A stretch of DNA of 56,773 bases from NCBI RefSeq assembly GCF_000934845.1, contig NZ_JXIQ01000001.1, forward strand, positions 1 to 56,773, read 5' to 3'. The DNA is from Mesobacillus subterraneus. Lineage in GTDB: Bacteria; Bacillota; Bacilli; Bacillales; Cytobacillaceae. The translations under genes and the position numbers were made by a program. Below are positions 9,898-17,969 of the stretch, one piece after another; positions within the stretch are counted from its first letter, which is position 1, and each line of letters starts with the position of its first letter. The notes below the pieces were generated by a model. The model was not told the DNA's origin and made no database searches. It saw only the letters and a list, made by a program, of their open reading frames with translations.

Positions 9898-11137
9898 ATG
9901 GCTCAAAATCATTCTTTTGTGTCTGCTTACGATGGGGCTTGCCGGCTGCTGGGATAAACAAGAGCTTAATGAGAAAGCTTTTGTGATTGGCATCGGACTC
10001 GATAAAGATGAAGAGGAAGGGAAGGTAAAAGTAACCTACTTAATCACAAACCCTGAGGCAGGAGCGCAGCAGGCAGGGGGAACTACAAAAGAGCCCCCCC
10101 AGGAAATCATCTCGCTCGTGGCGGATGATTTTATTTCTTCAAGAGATACGGCCAACGCAATTGTTGCGAAGAGCATTTCTTATAATTTGCTGTCCGTGCT
10201 GATTGTATCAGAGGATTTGGCGAGAGATCCAAACTTCATCCGGTTAATATATAGTGCTGCCAAGGACAGGGAAATCAAAAGAAGCTTAAAAATTATTGTG
10301 ACAAAGGAAAAAGCAGAAGCATTCATTAACAATAATAAACCTAAGCTGGAAACCAGGCCTGATAATTATTTTGGGTTAATCATTAATAGAGGGCAAAAAA
10401 TAGGGATGATCCCTGACGCAAACTTAAAGAGTTTTTTTACCGATACGGAAGGAGATGCAGATTTTTTCCTCGCTATTTATGCAACGACTGATAAGGAGCA
10501 ACGTGACAAAGAAAATACAAGTGATGATAATTTGATCGCGGGAGAAATTAAGGAAGAGGGAACGTCCAATAATACGGAAATGATTGGTTCTGCCGTTTTT
10601 AGCCAAGGGCAGATGATTGGAAAAATGACAGGCGAGGAAACGAGAATTTCGAGCCTTCTGGATGATACATGGAATGCCGTGGATATATTGACGGCATATC
10701 CAGACCCATTTGATGAAAGGTATAGACTCACAGTGAGAATGTCCAAGCAAAAAAATAATACATATAAGCTAACAAATGATTATGGCAGGCCGCATTTTGA
10801 AATTACCGTCCCTCTATACATTGAAGTACTAAGTGATCCAAGCATGGTCAATTATGCCGGAAATAAACAGAAAGTGGTAAAATTGAAACAATATTTGACT
10901 GACAATATTGAGAAAAAGATGCAACAGTTTATTGAGAAGACTCAGAAGGAATTCAAAGGAGATACCTTCCACCTATCTGTCCCTTTTAGGAAGCATTTTG
11001 CTACACTAGGGGAATTCCGCGATTTTGACTGGATGAAAACGTATCCCGACGCAGAAGTCAACGTGAAAGTGGAAATTCACTTTGGGGAATTTGGCCGTCA
11101 GACAAAGTTGCCTAAACTGAAAGAAGTGAGGGATTAA
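9884..11137 (+). CDS. Spore germination receptor C subunit (Ger(x)C lipoprotein)
   Basis: 417-residue lipoprotein of the Ger(x)C family, anchored to the outer face of the spore inner membrane. The N-terminus is a lipoprotein signal with lipobox LAGC near residue 22 (LLTMGLAGCWDKQELNEK); WD.-EL directly after the lipid Cys is a family hallmark. The mature part shows the family's PEAGAQQAG and SSRDTANAIVAKSISY stretches. An earlier in-frame GTG exists at 9872, but ATG 9884 with GGGGTGA upstream gives the best signal peptide. The start overlaps the B gene. Confidence 0.94.
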   Translation: MKQHRWLKIILLCLLTMGLAGCWDKQELNEKAFVIGIGLDKDEEEGKVKVTYLITNPEAGAQQAGGTTKEPPQEIISLVADDFISSRDTANAIVAKSISYNLLSVLIVSEDLARDPNFIRLIYSAAKDREIKRSLKIIVTKEKAEAFINNNKPKLETRPDNYFGLIINRGQKIGMIPDANLKSFFTDTEGDADFFLAIYATTDKEQRDKENTSDDNLIAGEIKEEGTSNNTEMIGSAVFSQGQMIGKMTGEETRISSLLDDTWNAVDILTAYPDPFDERYRLTVRMSKQKNNTYKLTNDYGRPHFEITVPLYIEVLSDPSMVNYAGNKQKVVKLKQYLTDNIEKKMQQFIEKTQKEFKGDTFHLSVPFRKHFATLGEFRDFDWMKTYPDAEVNVKVEIHFGEFGRQTKLPKLKEVRD

Positions 11138-11139
11138 CA

Positions 11140-11298
11140 TTGATATATTTTATCTGGGCTGCGGTATTCCTTGTAAGCTTTTATTCGATCCTGTTTTCAG
11201 TCACTCTTTGGAAGCAGAACAACAAGCCTGGTTCGATTGCGATCTTCCTGCTGTCGCTTTCAGCAGCAACGCTACCCTATTTTACGTTAGTAAAATGA
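11140..11298 (+). CDS. Small two-helix membrane protein, GerD-subunit-like, of the ger operon
   Basis: A 52-codon frame starts with TTG two bases after the C-subunit stop and uses AAGTGAGG inside the end of that gene as ribosome site. Its product has two hydrophobic helices, about residues 3-21 (YFIWAAVFLVSFYSILFSV) and 33-50 (IAIFLLSLSAATLPYFTL), joined by a short polar loop WKQNNKPGS. Several Bacillus receptor operons carry a fourth 'D' gene coding for a small two-helix membrane protein that modulates the receptor; position, size and topology fit that. Homology is not proven, but spacing and composition argue that it is translated. Confidence 0.65.
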   Translation: MIYFIWAAVFLVSFYSILFSVTLWKQNNKPGSIAIFLLSLSAATLPYFTLVK

Positions 11299-11390
11299 AA
11301 AACCAGGCTGGAAAATCGATCTCAACTCGTTTTTTGGGTTCCAGCTTCCACACCTATTCTTGCAAAGAGCAGAAAATGAAGTCAAAATGG

Positions 11391-11448
11391 TTGCTGTTTT
11401 GGTTAATCTTTTTTACAATATACGCATAGTGTTTACCGTAGGAGGTAT
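11391..11448 (+). promoter_or_regulatory. Candidate promoter with weak CsoR/CstR-like operator
   Basis: TTGCTG at 11391-11396 and TACAAT at 11414-11419 are 17 bases apart. Downstream at 11433-11448 lies TTACC-N6-GGTAT, one mismatch from the ATACC-N6-GGTAT repeats found at the ccdA and tusA promoters. It would drive the small ORF and the DsrE gene. Between 11299 and 11506 no other feature was seen. Confidence 0.35.
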
Positions 11449-11506
11449 ATCAACTTAGTATGGATTCCGCGAATTCATAAAATACTAAGCTTTAGGAAGG
11501 GGGAAA

Positions 11507-11650
11507 GTGATATCCATTTCTGCGGATAAAGTACTGAAATTAAAGGACTTCATGTCCAATTTCGATTGTCAACACGAAAAAACCAATAAATGTTGTTTTC
11601 GGGATGAACGAACCCGACAGAAACATCAGTTGAAAACTAAGGAGGACTAA
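11507..11650 (+). CDS. Cys-containing small ORF upstream of the DsrE gene
   Basis: A 47-codon frame opens with GTG 3 bases after a strong AGGAAGGGGG site and ends 3 bases before the DsrE ATG. Its last codons contain the AAGGAGG ribosome site of the DsrE gene, so the two would be translationally coupled. The predicted peptide is basic, with three cysteines in a C-QHEKTNK-CC cluster near residues 21-30 and no membrane segment. No family was recognised. It could be a metal- or sulfane-binding peptide, a leader peptide, or a chance frame; the strong initiation site is the main support. Confidence 0.4.
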   Translation: MISISADKVLKLKDFMSNFDCQHEKTNKCCFRDERTRQKHQLKTKED

Positions 11651-11653
11651 TAA

Positions 11654-12043
11654 ATGAAAGTAGCTATCATCGCCTCTAACGGCGGAATGTTCGACGCATA
11701 TAAAGTATTCAATATCGCCACTGCGGCAGCAGCATCAGACGCAGAAGTAGGAATTTTCTTCACATTTGAAGGTCTTAATCTGATCCACAAGGAAGCGTAT
11801 AAGCAGCTTCCGACACCTGAAGGAACGGAGCAATTCCAGGAAGGCTTCGCTAGGGAAAATGTACCTCCTGTGGAGCAGCTTGTTGAGATGGCAGCAGAAT
11901 TGGGTGTCAAAATGATTGCCTGCCAAATGACAATGGACGTTATGTCTTTGGAAAAAGACCAGTTCGTAGATGGCATTGAAGTTGGCGGTGCAGCTTCCTT
12001 TATTCACTATGCAAGCGATGCAGACATTACATTATCATTCTAA
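11654..12043 (+). CDS. DsrE/DsrF-like family protein
   Basis: 129-residue small alpha/beta protein of the DsrE superfamily, a fold used for sulfur relay (TusD/DsrE) and sulfane sulfur trafficking. The N-terminus (MKVAIIASNGGMFDAYKVFNIATAAAASDAEVGIFFTFEGL) has the family pattern. One cysteine near residue 90 in MIACQMTMDVM is placed as in DsrE2-type proteins, where a Cys carries the persulfide. GGAASFIHYASDADITLSF closes the domain. It follows AAGGAGG and is followed by a strong terminator. Context (TusA, rhodanese, persulfide dioxygenase further along) supports a sulfur role; substrate and partners are inference. Confidence 0.88.
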   Translation: MKVAIIASNGGMFDAYKVFNIATAAAASDAEVGIFFTFEGLNLIHKEAYKQLPTPEGTEQFQEGFARENVPPVEQLVEMAAELGVKMIACQMTMDVMSLEKDQFVDGIEVGGAASFIHYASDADITLSF

Positions 12044-12065
12044 CAATCAGACTGGCAAGATCAAG

Positions 12066-12098
12066 AAAGGAGTACCAATGTATTGGGTACTCCTTTAT
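12066..12098 (+). terminator. Terminator of the DsrE unit
   Basis: Perfect 11-bp stem AAAGGAGTACC / GGTACTCCTTT with an 8-9-base loop, 22 bases after the stop; the T run is short. Confidence 0.75.
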
Positions 12099-12185
12099 AA
12101 TAAGAAAGAATAAATGTTAAGTAAATTAGGAAGTATGACGAAAAAACTGGGTAATTTTAAATCGTAAAATAATAAGGAGGATTCT

Positions 12186-13619
12186 ATGGCTAAGTTGACA
12201 ATCATTCAGCAGAACGATACACACGGAAGTTTGGATTTGCATGATGAATTATTTTGGAATGACAATCAGCCAGAGCTTAAAAAGACTGGCGGCCTTCCGA
12301 GAATTGCAAAATATGTTAAAAATCTCAAATCGAAAACAGAAAATGTGCTATTTCTTGATGGCGGCGATCTATTTCACGGCACACTTCCATTGGTTGCTTC
12401 AAAAGGAGAAGCGCTTATTCCTGCTTTACATAAAATGGAACTGGATGGCTGGGTTCCAGGAAATTGGGATTACGCCTATGGAAAAGAGCAATTATCTTCG
12501 TTGGCAAATGCCCTTCCTTTCCCTGCTGTCGCTTGCAATGTAAAGGAGTCAAATTCCGATTCATCTTTTTTAAAACCCTATATGATCAAAGAGTTTAAGG
12601 AAATGAAGATAGCGGTAATTGGTTTGACCTATCCATATGTCGATGAGACGATGCCGGAAAGCTTTGCTAACGGTCTTTCCTTCTCAAAAGGGGTGGAAGA
12701 GACCCGGCGTTGTGTCGAAGAGGTGAAAGGCAGTGTGGACCTGATCGTGCTGCTGAGCCATATGGGCCTCCCGCTTGATGTGGAACTGGCAACTCTAGTC
12801 GAGGGAATTGATATCATTTTATCTGGACACAGTCACGACCGGATCGAAAGACCGATTACCGTAAATGGTGCTCTCGTTGTCCAGGCTGGTTCCAGCGCCT
12901 CTTTCCTTGGGAAGCTGGAGATCACTTTGAAAGACGGTAAAATAGTTGACTATCAGTATGAATTGGGAGCAATCGATGAAAGCTTTCCTGTGGATGAGGA
13001 AATGGAAGGAATCATCGAAGAGATTCTGCTTCCTTACAAGAAGGAGCGGAAAAACATCGTTGGCAGGACGGAGTCGATTTTACACAGAATGACCTTGAAT
13101 GAAGCTCCGATGGACCAGCTAATCACGGATGCGTATCTCGATGGCTTTCCTGAGTGCGACTTGGCTTTTTCCCACGGCTGGCGCTATGGCACACCTATCA
13201 GGCCTGGTGATATAACGGAATACGATCTGCATTCGATCATCCCGACAAATCCACAAATGTTCACGCTTGAAATGAGCGGGGAGCAGCTGATAAATGCGCT
13301 CGAAAAGAACTTGGAGATGGTATTTTCAAGGGATCCATTCAAACAAAAAGGCGGATATATCCTGCGATCCTCTGGACTATTCATGGCCTTCAAACCGTAC
13401 AATCCTGATGGCAACAGGATCCAGAAGCTGCTCGTTGGCGGCAAAGAAATCAGCTTGACAAAAAAATATAAAATCGCCGGTGGCGGGAAACAGCTGTTCA
13501 AAAATGCAGAAGCCCGCAAAACATATCACGGTGTTCAGGCAATCGACGTTATCAAGAAGTTTTTACAACAACGGGGAACATACAAAGCTGTTCAGGAACC
13601 GAGGATCATCAGCATCTAA
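12186..13619 (+). CDS. Metallophosphatase / 5'-nucleotidase-like protein, SoxB-like core
   Basis: 477-residue cytoplasmic protein with an N-terminal calcineurin-type metallophosphoesterase domain (about 1-250) and a C-terminal 5'-nucleotidase domain. Metal-binding motifs: QNDTHG near residue 9, FLDGGDLFHG near 57, GNWDYAYG near 97, LLSHMGLP near 187 and SGHSHDR near 212. The third motif is GNWD rather than the GNHE of UshA-type 5'-nucleotidases and recalls the GHWE of the SoxB/sulfur-oxidation group (from memory). No signal peptide is present, unlike secreted nucleotidases and SoxB. GGAGG precedes the ATG. Nucleotide, sugar-phosphate or sulfur-ester hydrolysis are all possible. Confidence 0.85.
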   Translation: MAKLTIIQQNDTHGSLDLHDELFWNDNQPELKKTGGLPRIAKYVKNLKSKTENVLFLDGGDLFHGTLPLVASKGEALIPALHKMELDGWVPGNWDYAYGKEQLSSLANALPFPAVACNVKESNSDSSFLKPYMIKEFKEMKIAVIGLTYPYVDETMPESFANGLSFSKGVEETRRCVEEVKGSVDLIVLLSHMGLPLDVELATLVEGIDIILSGHSHDRIERPITVNGALVVQAGSSASFLGKLEITLKDGKIVDYQYELGAIDESFPVDEEMEGIIEEILLPYKKERKNIVGRTESILHRMTLNEAPMDQLITDAYLDGFPECDLAFSHGWRYGTPIRPGDITEYDLHSIIPTNPQMFTLEMSGEQLINALEKNLEMVFSRDPFKQKGGYILRSSGLFMAFKPYNPDGNRIQKLLVGGKEISLTKKYKIAGGGKQLFKNAEARKTYHGVQAIDVIKKFLQQRGTYKAVQEPRIISI

Positions 13620-13679
13620 GGAATATCGAGGGCAAGAAACACAACGGCAGGAAAAATTTTCGGTTCCCCAAAACAAATA

Positions 13680-13714
13680 AAAAAAGTCACGGCCTTTCGC
13701 CGTGACTTTTTTTA
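13680..13714. terminator. Bidirectional terminator between the phosphatase and tlpA genes
   Basis: Perfect stem AAAAAGTCACGGC / GCCGTGACTTTTT with a 5-base loop, A-run on one side and T-run on the other, between two convergent genes. It can end transcription in both directions. Confidence 0.92.
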
Positions 13715-14299
13715 TTTTACTCCTGTGAGTTCCCTCATCATTTTCTCATCCATCGGTCCAATGACTTTCTTGGTTATCACGCCGTTTTCATCAAGGATAT
13801 AACTCGTTGGGATCGTGTAGGCCTGGTAGGTTGTTCCTACATCCCCTTCTTCATCCAAAGGAATGGTAAAGGTTAACCCGTATTCGTCCACGAATTTTTG
13901 GACTTCTTCCACCCCTTTGTCCATGCTAGTCAAATTGACAGCAAGGATTTCAACGCCCTGATCATTGTATTGTTCATAGAAATTTTGCATATGTGGCATT
14001 TCGGCCTTACATGGAGGACACCAAGTCGCCCAGAAGTTTAAGATCACCCTTTTGCCGCGGTAATCGGACAGCTTAACAATCTCTCCTCCCAGCGTTTTCA
14101 GTTCAAAATCTGGTGCCTCAGCCCCTTCTCGTAAGGAAGACAGCTTTGCGCCAGGAATATCCTCCGTTGTATCAACGGATTCTCCTGTTGGGGCGGGTGT
14201 AGTCTTTTCGCTTTCGGTCGATCCTGGTTTCCAGATGTTGACGACCAAAATAACGACAGCCAATGCTAAAATTGCGAATGATAATAGATTTTTGTTCAA
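13712..14299 (-). CDS. TlpA/ResA-type thiol-disulfide oxidoreductase
   Basis: 195-residue membrane-anchored thioredoxin-like protein facing outside. An uncleaved signal anchor covers about residues 5-22; a low-complexity Thr/Pro/Glu linker follows; the thioredoxin fold runs from about 60 to the end, with the active site WCPPC near residue 92 and the cis-Pro in YTIPTSYILDENG. It resembles ResA/StoA, which reduce apocytochrome or spore thiols with electrons from CcdA. The TTG start follows AAGGAGG and overlaps the upstream stop by 4 bases. As last gene of the ccdA operon it is the natural CcdA partner. Confidence 0.93.
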   Translation of the reverse strand: MNKNLLSFAILALAVVILVVNIWKPGSTESEKTTPAPTGESVDTTEDIPGAKLSSLREGAEAPDFELKTLGGEIVKLSDYRGKRVILNFWATWCPPCKAEMPHMQNFYEQYNDQGVEILAVNLTSMDKGVEEVQKFVDEYGLTFTIPLDEEGDVGTTYQAYTIPTSYILDENGVITKKVIGPMDEKMMRELTGVK

Positions 14300-14907
14300 T
14301 CCTGTAATTCCTCCTTATGGAAACTCTGGAATACTAGTAAAAAAATTCCAAGTGCATAGATCAGCAGGTTTTCCACTGAAAGCAAATTTGAAAAAAGACT
14401 GAGTACGAGTGCTTCAAGCATCAAGAAGAAAGTTGCATACTCCTTCGAAAGCTGCCTCCCTTGTAAGTAAAAGGCTCCATAGATCAACGTCAGGAGTACT
14501 TGTACACCTGCAGCGATGAAATTCTCTGAAAATGCGAACAGTCCCGTCCAATAAAGCAAGAAGAAAAGGAAATAGGCATGCAGATAATCTGTGCTTTTGA
14601 TGATGCTTTCCTGTTTCCTTGCAATCCAAAATAAATAGCCTGCAATCCCTGCATAACCAAGAATTTGGCCTTCTGTGCCACCGTTAAAATAAAGGAGGGA
14701 GAAGGGGGTGTCAAGGAACATTTTGAAATTAAAAACCGCGTAGCTTAGCTTGTAGAGGGCTATGTAAAGGAAAAAGCTGTTCCAGTACCAATCCCCGATG
14801 CTCTTTTTTTCTTTGGCCCGAAAGATCATGGCACCAATAAATATGGCAGCAAACGCCGCAAGCAAATCTGCCGGCAGCGTGAATCTGCCAACTGTTATAT
14901 AATTCAA
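14296..14907 (-). CDS. Polytopic membrane protein of the thiol-redox operon
   Basis: 203-residue membrane protein with about six hydrophobic helices (starting LPADLLAAFAAIFIGAMIF, then YWNSFFLYIALYKLSYAVF, ILGYAGIAGYLFWIA, YFLFFLLYWTGLFAF, FIAAGVQVLLTLIYGAFYL, LLIYALGIFLLVFQSF). No Cys pair is seen in it, so it is not a DsbD-like electron carrier itself. No family was recognised with certainty. It overlaps the OsmC gene by 4 bases (TTG start in TTGA) and the tlpA gene by 4 bases, so the three are translationally coupled. It may assist TlpA or CcdA; that is inference from gene order. Confidence 0.75.
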   Translation of the reverse strand: MNYITVGRFTLPADLLAAFAAIFIGAMIFRAKEKKSIGDWYWNSFFLYIALYKLSYAVFNFKMFLDTPFSLLYFNGGTEGQILGYAGIAGYLFWIARKQESIIKSTDYLHAYFLFFLLYWTGLFAFSENFIAAGVQVLLTLIYGAFYLQGRQLSKEYATFFLMLEALVLSLFSNLLSVENLLIYALGIFLLVFQSFHKEELQD

Positions 14908-15317
14908 GCAACATCACCTTTTTTGGGCTGGTCTGACAAAAATTCAATCTCGTATCGGATGTCAATGCTTTCAATGACGGATTGAATCATGCCGCAATTT
15001 TTCAGGACAAGCGAAGCAATCTTCTCAGCTTGCTTCGCCTTATCCACTGTCTCAGTCTGTACGTCAACATGAAAAGTCAATTGTTCAATCCTGTTTGCTT
15101 TTTCAGGATTTCTGACAGCTGACACCTTTACGTCGATGCTTTTATAGTCTATTCTCTTTTTGGCGAGAATATTAGCGAGCACTGAAGTACTGCAGCCAGT
15201 CAAGGAGGATACGAATAGCTCCAACGGTCTGTATCCCAATTCTGCATTTGGAGAAATTGGAAGCAACCCATATTCCATCTGTCCGGTAAGCTTTTCATTA
15301 ATATAAATAAATTTCAT
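14904..15317 (-). CDS. OsmC family protein
   Basis: 137-residue OsmC/Ohr-fold protein. The two redox cysteines expected for the family are present: one in SSLTGCSTSVLANILAKK near residue 42, the other in LVLKNCGMIQSVI near residue 108. The fold suggests thiol-based reduction of organic hydroperoxides or, for the YhfA-like branch, sulfur or metabolite binding. The gene is the fourth member of the ccdA operon and overlaps the next gene by four bases. The ATG follows AAGGAGCG. Placement with TlpA and CcdA under a CstR-like operator hints at reactive-sulfur handling rather than peroxide defence, but this is not proven. Confidence 0.88.
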   Translation of the reverse strand: MKFIYINEKLTGQMEYGLLPISPNAELGYRPLELFVSSLTGCSTSVLANILAKKRIDYKSIDVKVSAVRNPEKANRIEQLTFHVDVQTETVDKAKQAEKIASLVLKNCGMIQSVIESIDIRYEIEFLSDQPKKGDVA

Positions 15318-15373
15318 AAAAATCGCTCCTTCATACGAAAACCAATTTTTCAGAACAGTATGCTATCGCATTG

Positions 15374-16453
15374 TTAAGAATTGATTAAGAATTGGGATTG
15401 GAGTGGGAGCTTGATCCAAAATGAGTGAGTATGCCCATCTGTATCGAGACCAATATGTCCCTGGTGGGCATTCATGATACTTTTGGCAATCGCAAGACCG
15501 AGTCCGGCTCCCTCCGCTTTTGTGCTGCGGGATTCTTCAAGCCTGTAAAATCGTTCGAAAATCAGGTCTTTATTTTTCGGGTCGATATAAGTTCCTTCAT
15601 GGGTAAAAGTCACTTTGTAGTCTGTCCCTTCTCGCTGCCCTTGGATAGCAAGATGCCCACCAGTGTCATAATCGATACAATTTTGCAGCAGATTAGACAG
15701 CACTTGTTTCAAGCCATCTTTATGGCCGAGAACAGGAGCATGGTCGATTCTCTGGTTCACGGCCTGAAATCTAGCTGACAGCTTTAGATGAAACGCTGCA
15801 ACTGCTTCTGTCAATACTTGTTTCATATCCATTTCCTCAAATTGCTTTTCAGGGAAATGGGACTCCTGGCTCCATTCATCCAGCTCGGCTATCAAGTCGA
15901 CAATTCTTGTGATTCGTCGGGATTCTTCAAGAAGCGATCCGAAAAGCTCCTGATCCCCCTTTAAAACACCACCGTGGAGAGCTTCCAGATACCCATTGAT
16001 ATTCGTCAGCGGTGTCCTTAATTCATGGGCAATATCCCTTAGCATTTCTTCACGCCTTTTTTGAACAACCGAAAGAGCATCGGTCATGGCATTGAAATTT
16101 GTTACGAGTTCCCCCAACTCCCCGCGTGCCTGTACATCAATTTTCGAAGGGATCGTTCCTGTTTTCAGCTGATTTGCGGCAGCTGACATCGCTTTAACAG
16201 GATTCACAATTCTTTTGACTGAAAAATAATGCAAAAGCCCGGCGGCGATGAAAGCGATCATGCTTACTTTGATCAGGAATGAATTCAAGGTTTCTACGAG
16301 CTGCTGGCCAGTCACTTGTTCGTGATTGACGAGGTAGCAGGCATAGTCTTTTACTGATATACCGGCAAGCATAATGACCAGCAGGATGACGATGCTGTTG
16401 ATCGCAACTAGCTTCGATAACAGCAAGCTTGCAATGCCTTTAATTCGCCGCAA
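15374..16453 (-). CDS. Membrane sensor histidine kinase
   Basis: 359-residue kinase. Two membrane helices (about 12-32 and 62-82) enclose a very short outside loop of some 30 residues with one cysteine (KDYACYLVNHEQVTGQQ). Then come a HAMP domain (about 83-135), a HisKA dimer domain with the phospho-His in DIAHELRTPLTNINGYLEAL near residue 143, and the ATPase domain (NLLQNCIDYD, GAGLGLAIAKSI). The start is TTG, 14 bases inside the end of the response regulator gene, so the pair is coupled. The tiny loop suggests sensing within the membrane or via a partner such as CcdA. Confidence 0.93.
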   Translation of the reverse strand: MRRIKGIASLLLSKLVAINSIVILLVIMLAGISVKDYACYLVNHEQVTGQQLVETLNSFLIKVSMIAFIAAGLLHYFSVKRIVNPVKAMSAAANQLKTGTIPSKIDVQARGELGELVTNFNAMTDALSVVQKRREEMLRDIAHELRTPLTNINGYLEALHGGVLKGDQELFGSLLEESRRITRIVDLIAELDEWSQESHFPEKQFEEMDMKQVLTEAVAAFHLKLSARFQAVNQRIDHAPVLGHKDGLKQVLSNLLQNCIDYDTGGHLAIQGQREGTDYKVTFTHEGTYIDPKNKDLIFERFYRLEESRSTKAEGAGLGLAIAKSIMNAHQGHIGLDTDGHTHSFWIKLPLQSQFLINS

Positions 16454-17135
16454 ATTTATACCCCATTCCTCTCACAGTCTGAATATAATCCTTTGGCGTT
16501 TTCTCCTTGATTTTCTCACGAAGATTTTTAATATGGACATCGATTGTCCGCTCAGTCACGGCCTTTTCGTTATTTTCATAAATGGTATCAAGTATTTGTG
16601 TCCGCGAAAGAATCTGTCCCGGATGCTGCATGAACATATGGAGGAGCCTGAACTCAAAATTGGTCAAATCGAGTGGTGCACCATCCACCAGCGCCTGGCC
16701 CTTTGCCGGTTTAAGCGTCAGTCCTGTAAAGGTCAGCTTCCCGCATCTGCTTGCCGTCCTTCGTAAAACGGCTTCGATTCGGACCATAAGCTCAGCAGGA
16801 CTGAATGGTTTTACCACATAGTCGTCGGCGCCAAGCTTGAAGCCTTCAATTCGGCTCTTTTCTGAAGCCTTTGCAGTCAGCATGATGACAGGCATCATGC
16901 TTTCCAAATCGTTCCGCAGCCAGCGACAAATTTCTTCCCCGCTTTTGCCAGGAAGCATCAGGTCAAGCAAAAGGATGCAAGGATCATATTTTTCAATCAT
17001 CTCCTGGGCGTCAATTCCATTGTCCGCTTCGAGCACCTCATAGCCCTCATTCGTTAAATAGATTTTGACAAGCGTCCTTATTTTTGGATCGTCTTCGACT
17101 ACCAATACACTTTTGCCGATCAGTTCTTTCTTCAC
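16440..17135 (-). CDS. OmpR/PhoB-type response regulator
   Basis: 231-residue response regulator. The receiver domain (about 8-120) has the acidic pair VVEDD, the phospho-Asp in LLLDLMLPGKSG near residue 58, a Thr in VIMLTAKAS and the Lys in DDYVVKPFSP. A winged-helix effector domain fills the C-terminal 100 residues (RTIDVHIKNLREKI, TVRGMGYKF). It lies between ccdA and its kinase gene in one operon. GTG start. Targets are unknown; control of its own thiol-redox operon or of the nearby oxidase is plausible. Confidence 0.94.
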   Translation of the reverse strand: MKKELIGKSVLVVEDDPKIRTLVKIYLTNEGYEVLEADNGIDAQEMIEKYDPCILLLDLMLPGKSGEEICRWLRNDLESMMPVIMLTAKASEKSRIEGFKLGADDYVVKPFSPAELMVRIEAVLRRTASRCGKLTFTGLTLKPAKGQALVDGAPLDLTNFEFRLLHMFMQHPGQILSRTQILDTIYENNEKAVTERTIDVHIKNLREKIKEKTPKDYIQTVRGMGYKFAAN

Positions 17136-17181
17136 AAAAATAGGTCACTCCTTCAGGTAGTAAGGTAGATCCTTTTTAAAA

Positions 17182-17901
17182 TCAAAATCCAAACAAGCTG
17201 TATGCTGATAGCCAAGCGCTTATTTTCTGCATTTGGCCAGATAGGACTAGGAAACCCATGCCTACCATTATCATACCATTTATGAGTGAGAGTTTTGACA
17301 GGTATTTATTGATTTTCTTGATCGCATTTAATGAATAGGAAATGACGAAAGAGATAACCAGGAAAGGCACCGCCATTCCAAGCGAGTAAGAAATCAGCAG
17401 GTACATTCCTTGATATAGAGTGTCGGATGAACTGGCCAGCAGCAGAATGGAGGATAGCGCTAATCCGACACATGGGGACCATCCGCTTGCAAACGCCATT
17501 CCTAGAAACACTGAACTGAAAACGCCCTTCGATTTCGTTTCCGAATGAACCTTTTTCTCCATCATTAAAAATTTAATATTCAGCAATCCGGCCATCTGCA
17601 AGCCGAAAATGATGATCAGCAATCCAGCAATCTGCATAACGATCGTTCTGTAATTTGCAAAGAGCTGTCCCAAAAGTGTTGCTGAGGCACCCATGATAAT
17701 GAAAATGATACTAAAACCAATAATAAATCCAAATGACCGGGTAAAAAGCGTTGTCCGATTAACCGCGACCTTTGATCCCTCAATTTTGCCTCCTGTTAAA
17801 TGAGTGATGTAAGCGGGGAGGAGAGGGAACACGCACGGGGAGAAAAATGATAAAATCCCGGCGGTAAACGCAAAAAACAAACCAATATCTGACATATTCA
17901 T
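17182..17901 (-). CDS. ccdA: Cytochrome c biogenesis / thiol-electron transporter CcdA
   Basis: 239-residue, six-helix CcdA protein that carries reducing equivalents from cytoplasmic thioredoxin across the membrane to TlpA/ResA-type proteins. The two redox cysteines are in the expected motifs FFSPCVFPLLPAYITHL near residue 24 and ASGWSPCVGLALSS near residue 128. Among three in-frame starts, ATG 17901 lies 5 bases from AAAAGGAG and is preferred (GTG 17907 would be longer). It is the first gene of a six-gene operon ending with its likely partner tlpA. Its promoter carries a CstR-like inverted repeat. Confidence 0.94.
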   Translation of the reverse strand: MNMSDIGLFFAFTAGILSFFSPCVFPLLPAYITHLTGGKIEGSKVAVNRTTLFTRSFGFIIGFSIIFIIMGASATLLGQLFANYRTIVMQIAGLLIIIFGLQMAGLLNIKFLMMEKKVHSETKSKGVFSSVFLGMAFASGWSPCVGLALSSILLLASSSDTLYQGMYLLISYSLGMAVPFLVISFVISYSLNAIKKINKYLSKLSLINGMIMVGMGFLVLSGQMQKISAWLSAYSLFGF

Positions 17902-17969
17902 ATTCACTCCTTTTCTATCAACTATTTTGGGCAGTTTTTGTTAAGGATTAATGAAGAAAAATTCCTGTT

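Noticed and set aside
11314-11346. GCTGGAA/TTCCAGC hairpin after the ger operon
   Set aside because: Only 7 pairs around a long loop and no T run; weak as terminator.
11208-11429. 73-codon plus-strand frame
   Set aside because: It overlaps the better-supported small ger membrane gene and the promoter region in another phase, with no ribosome site.
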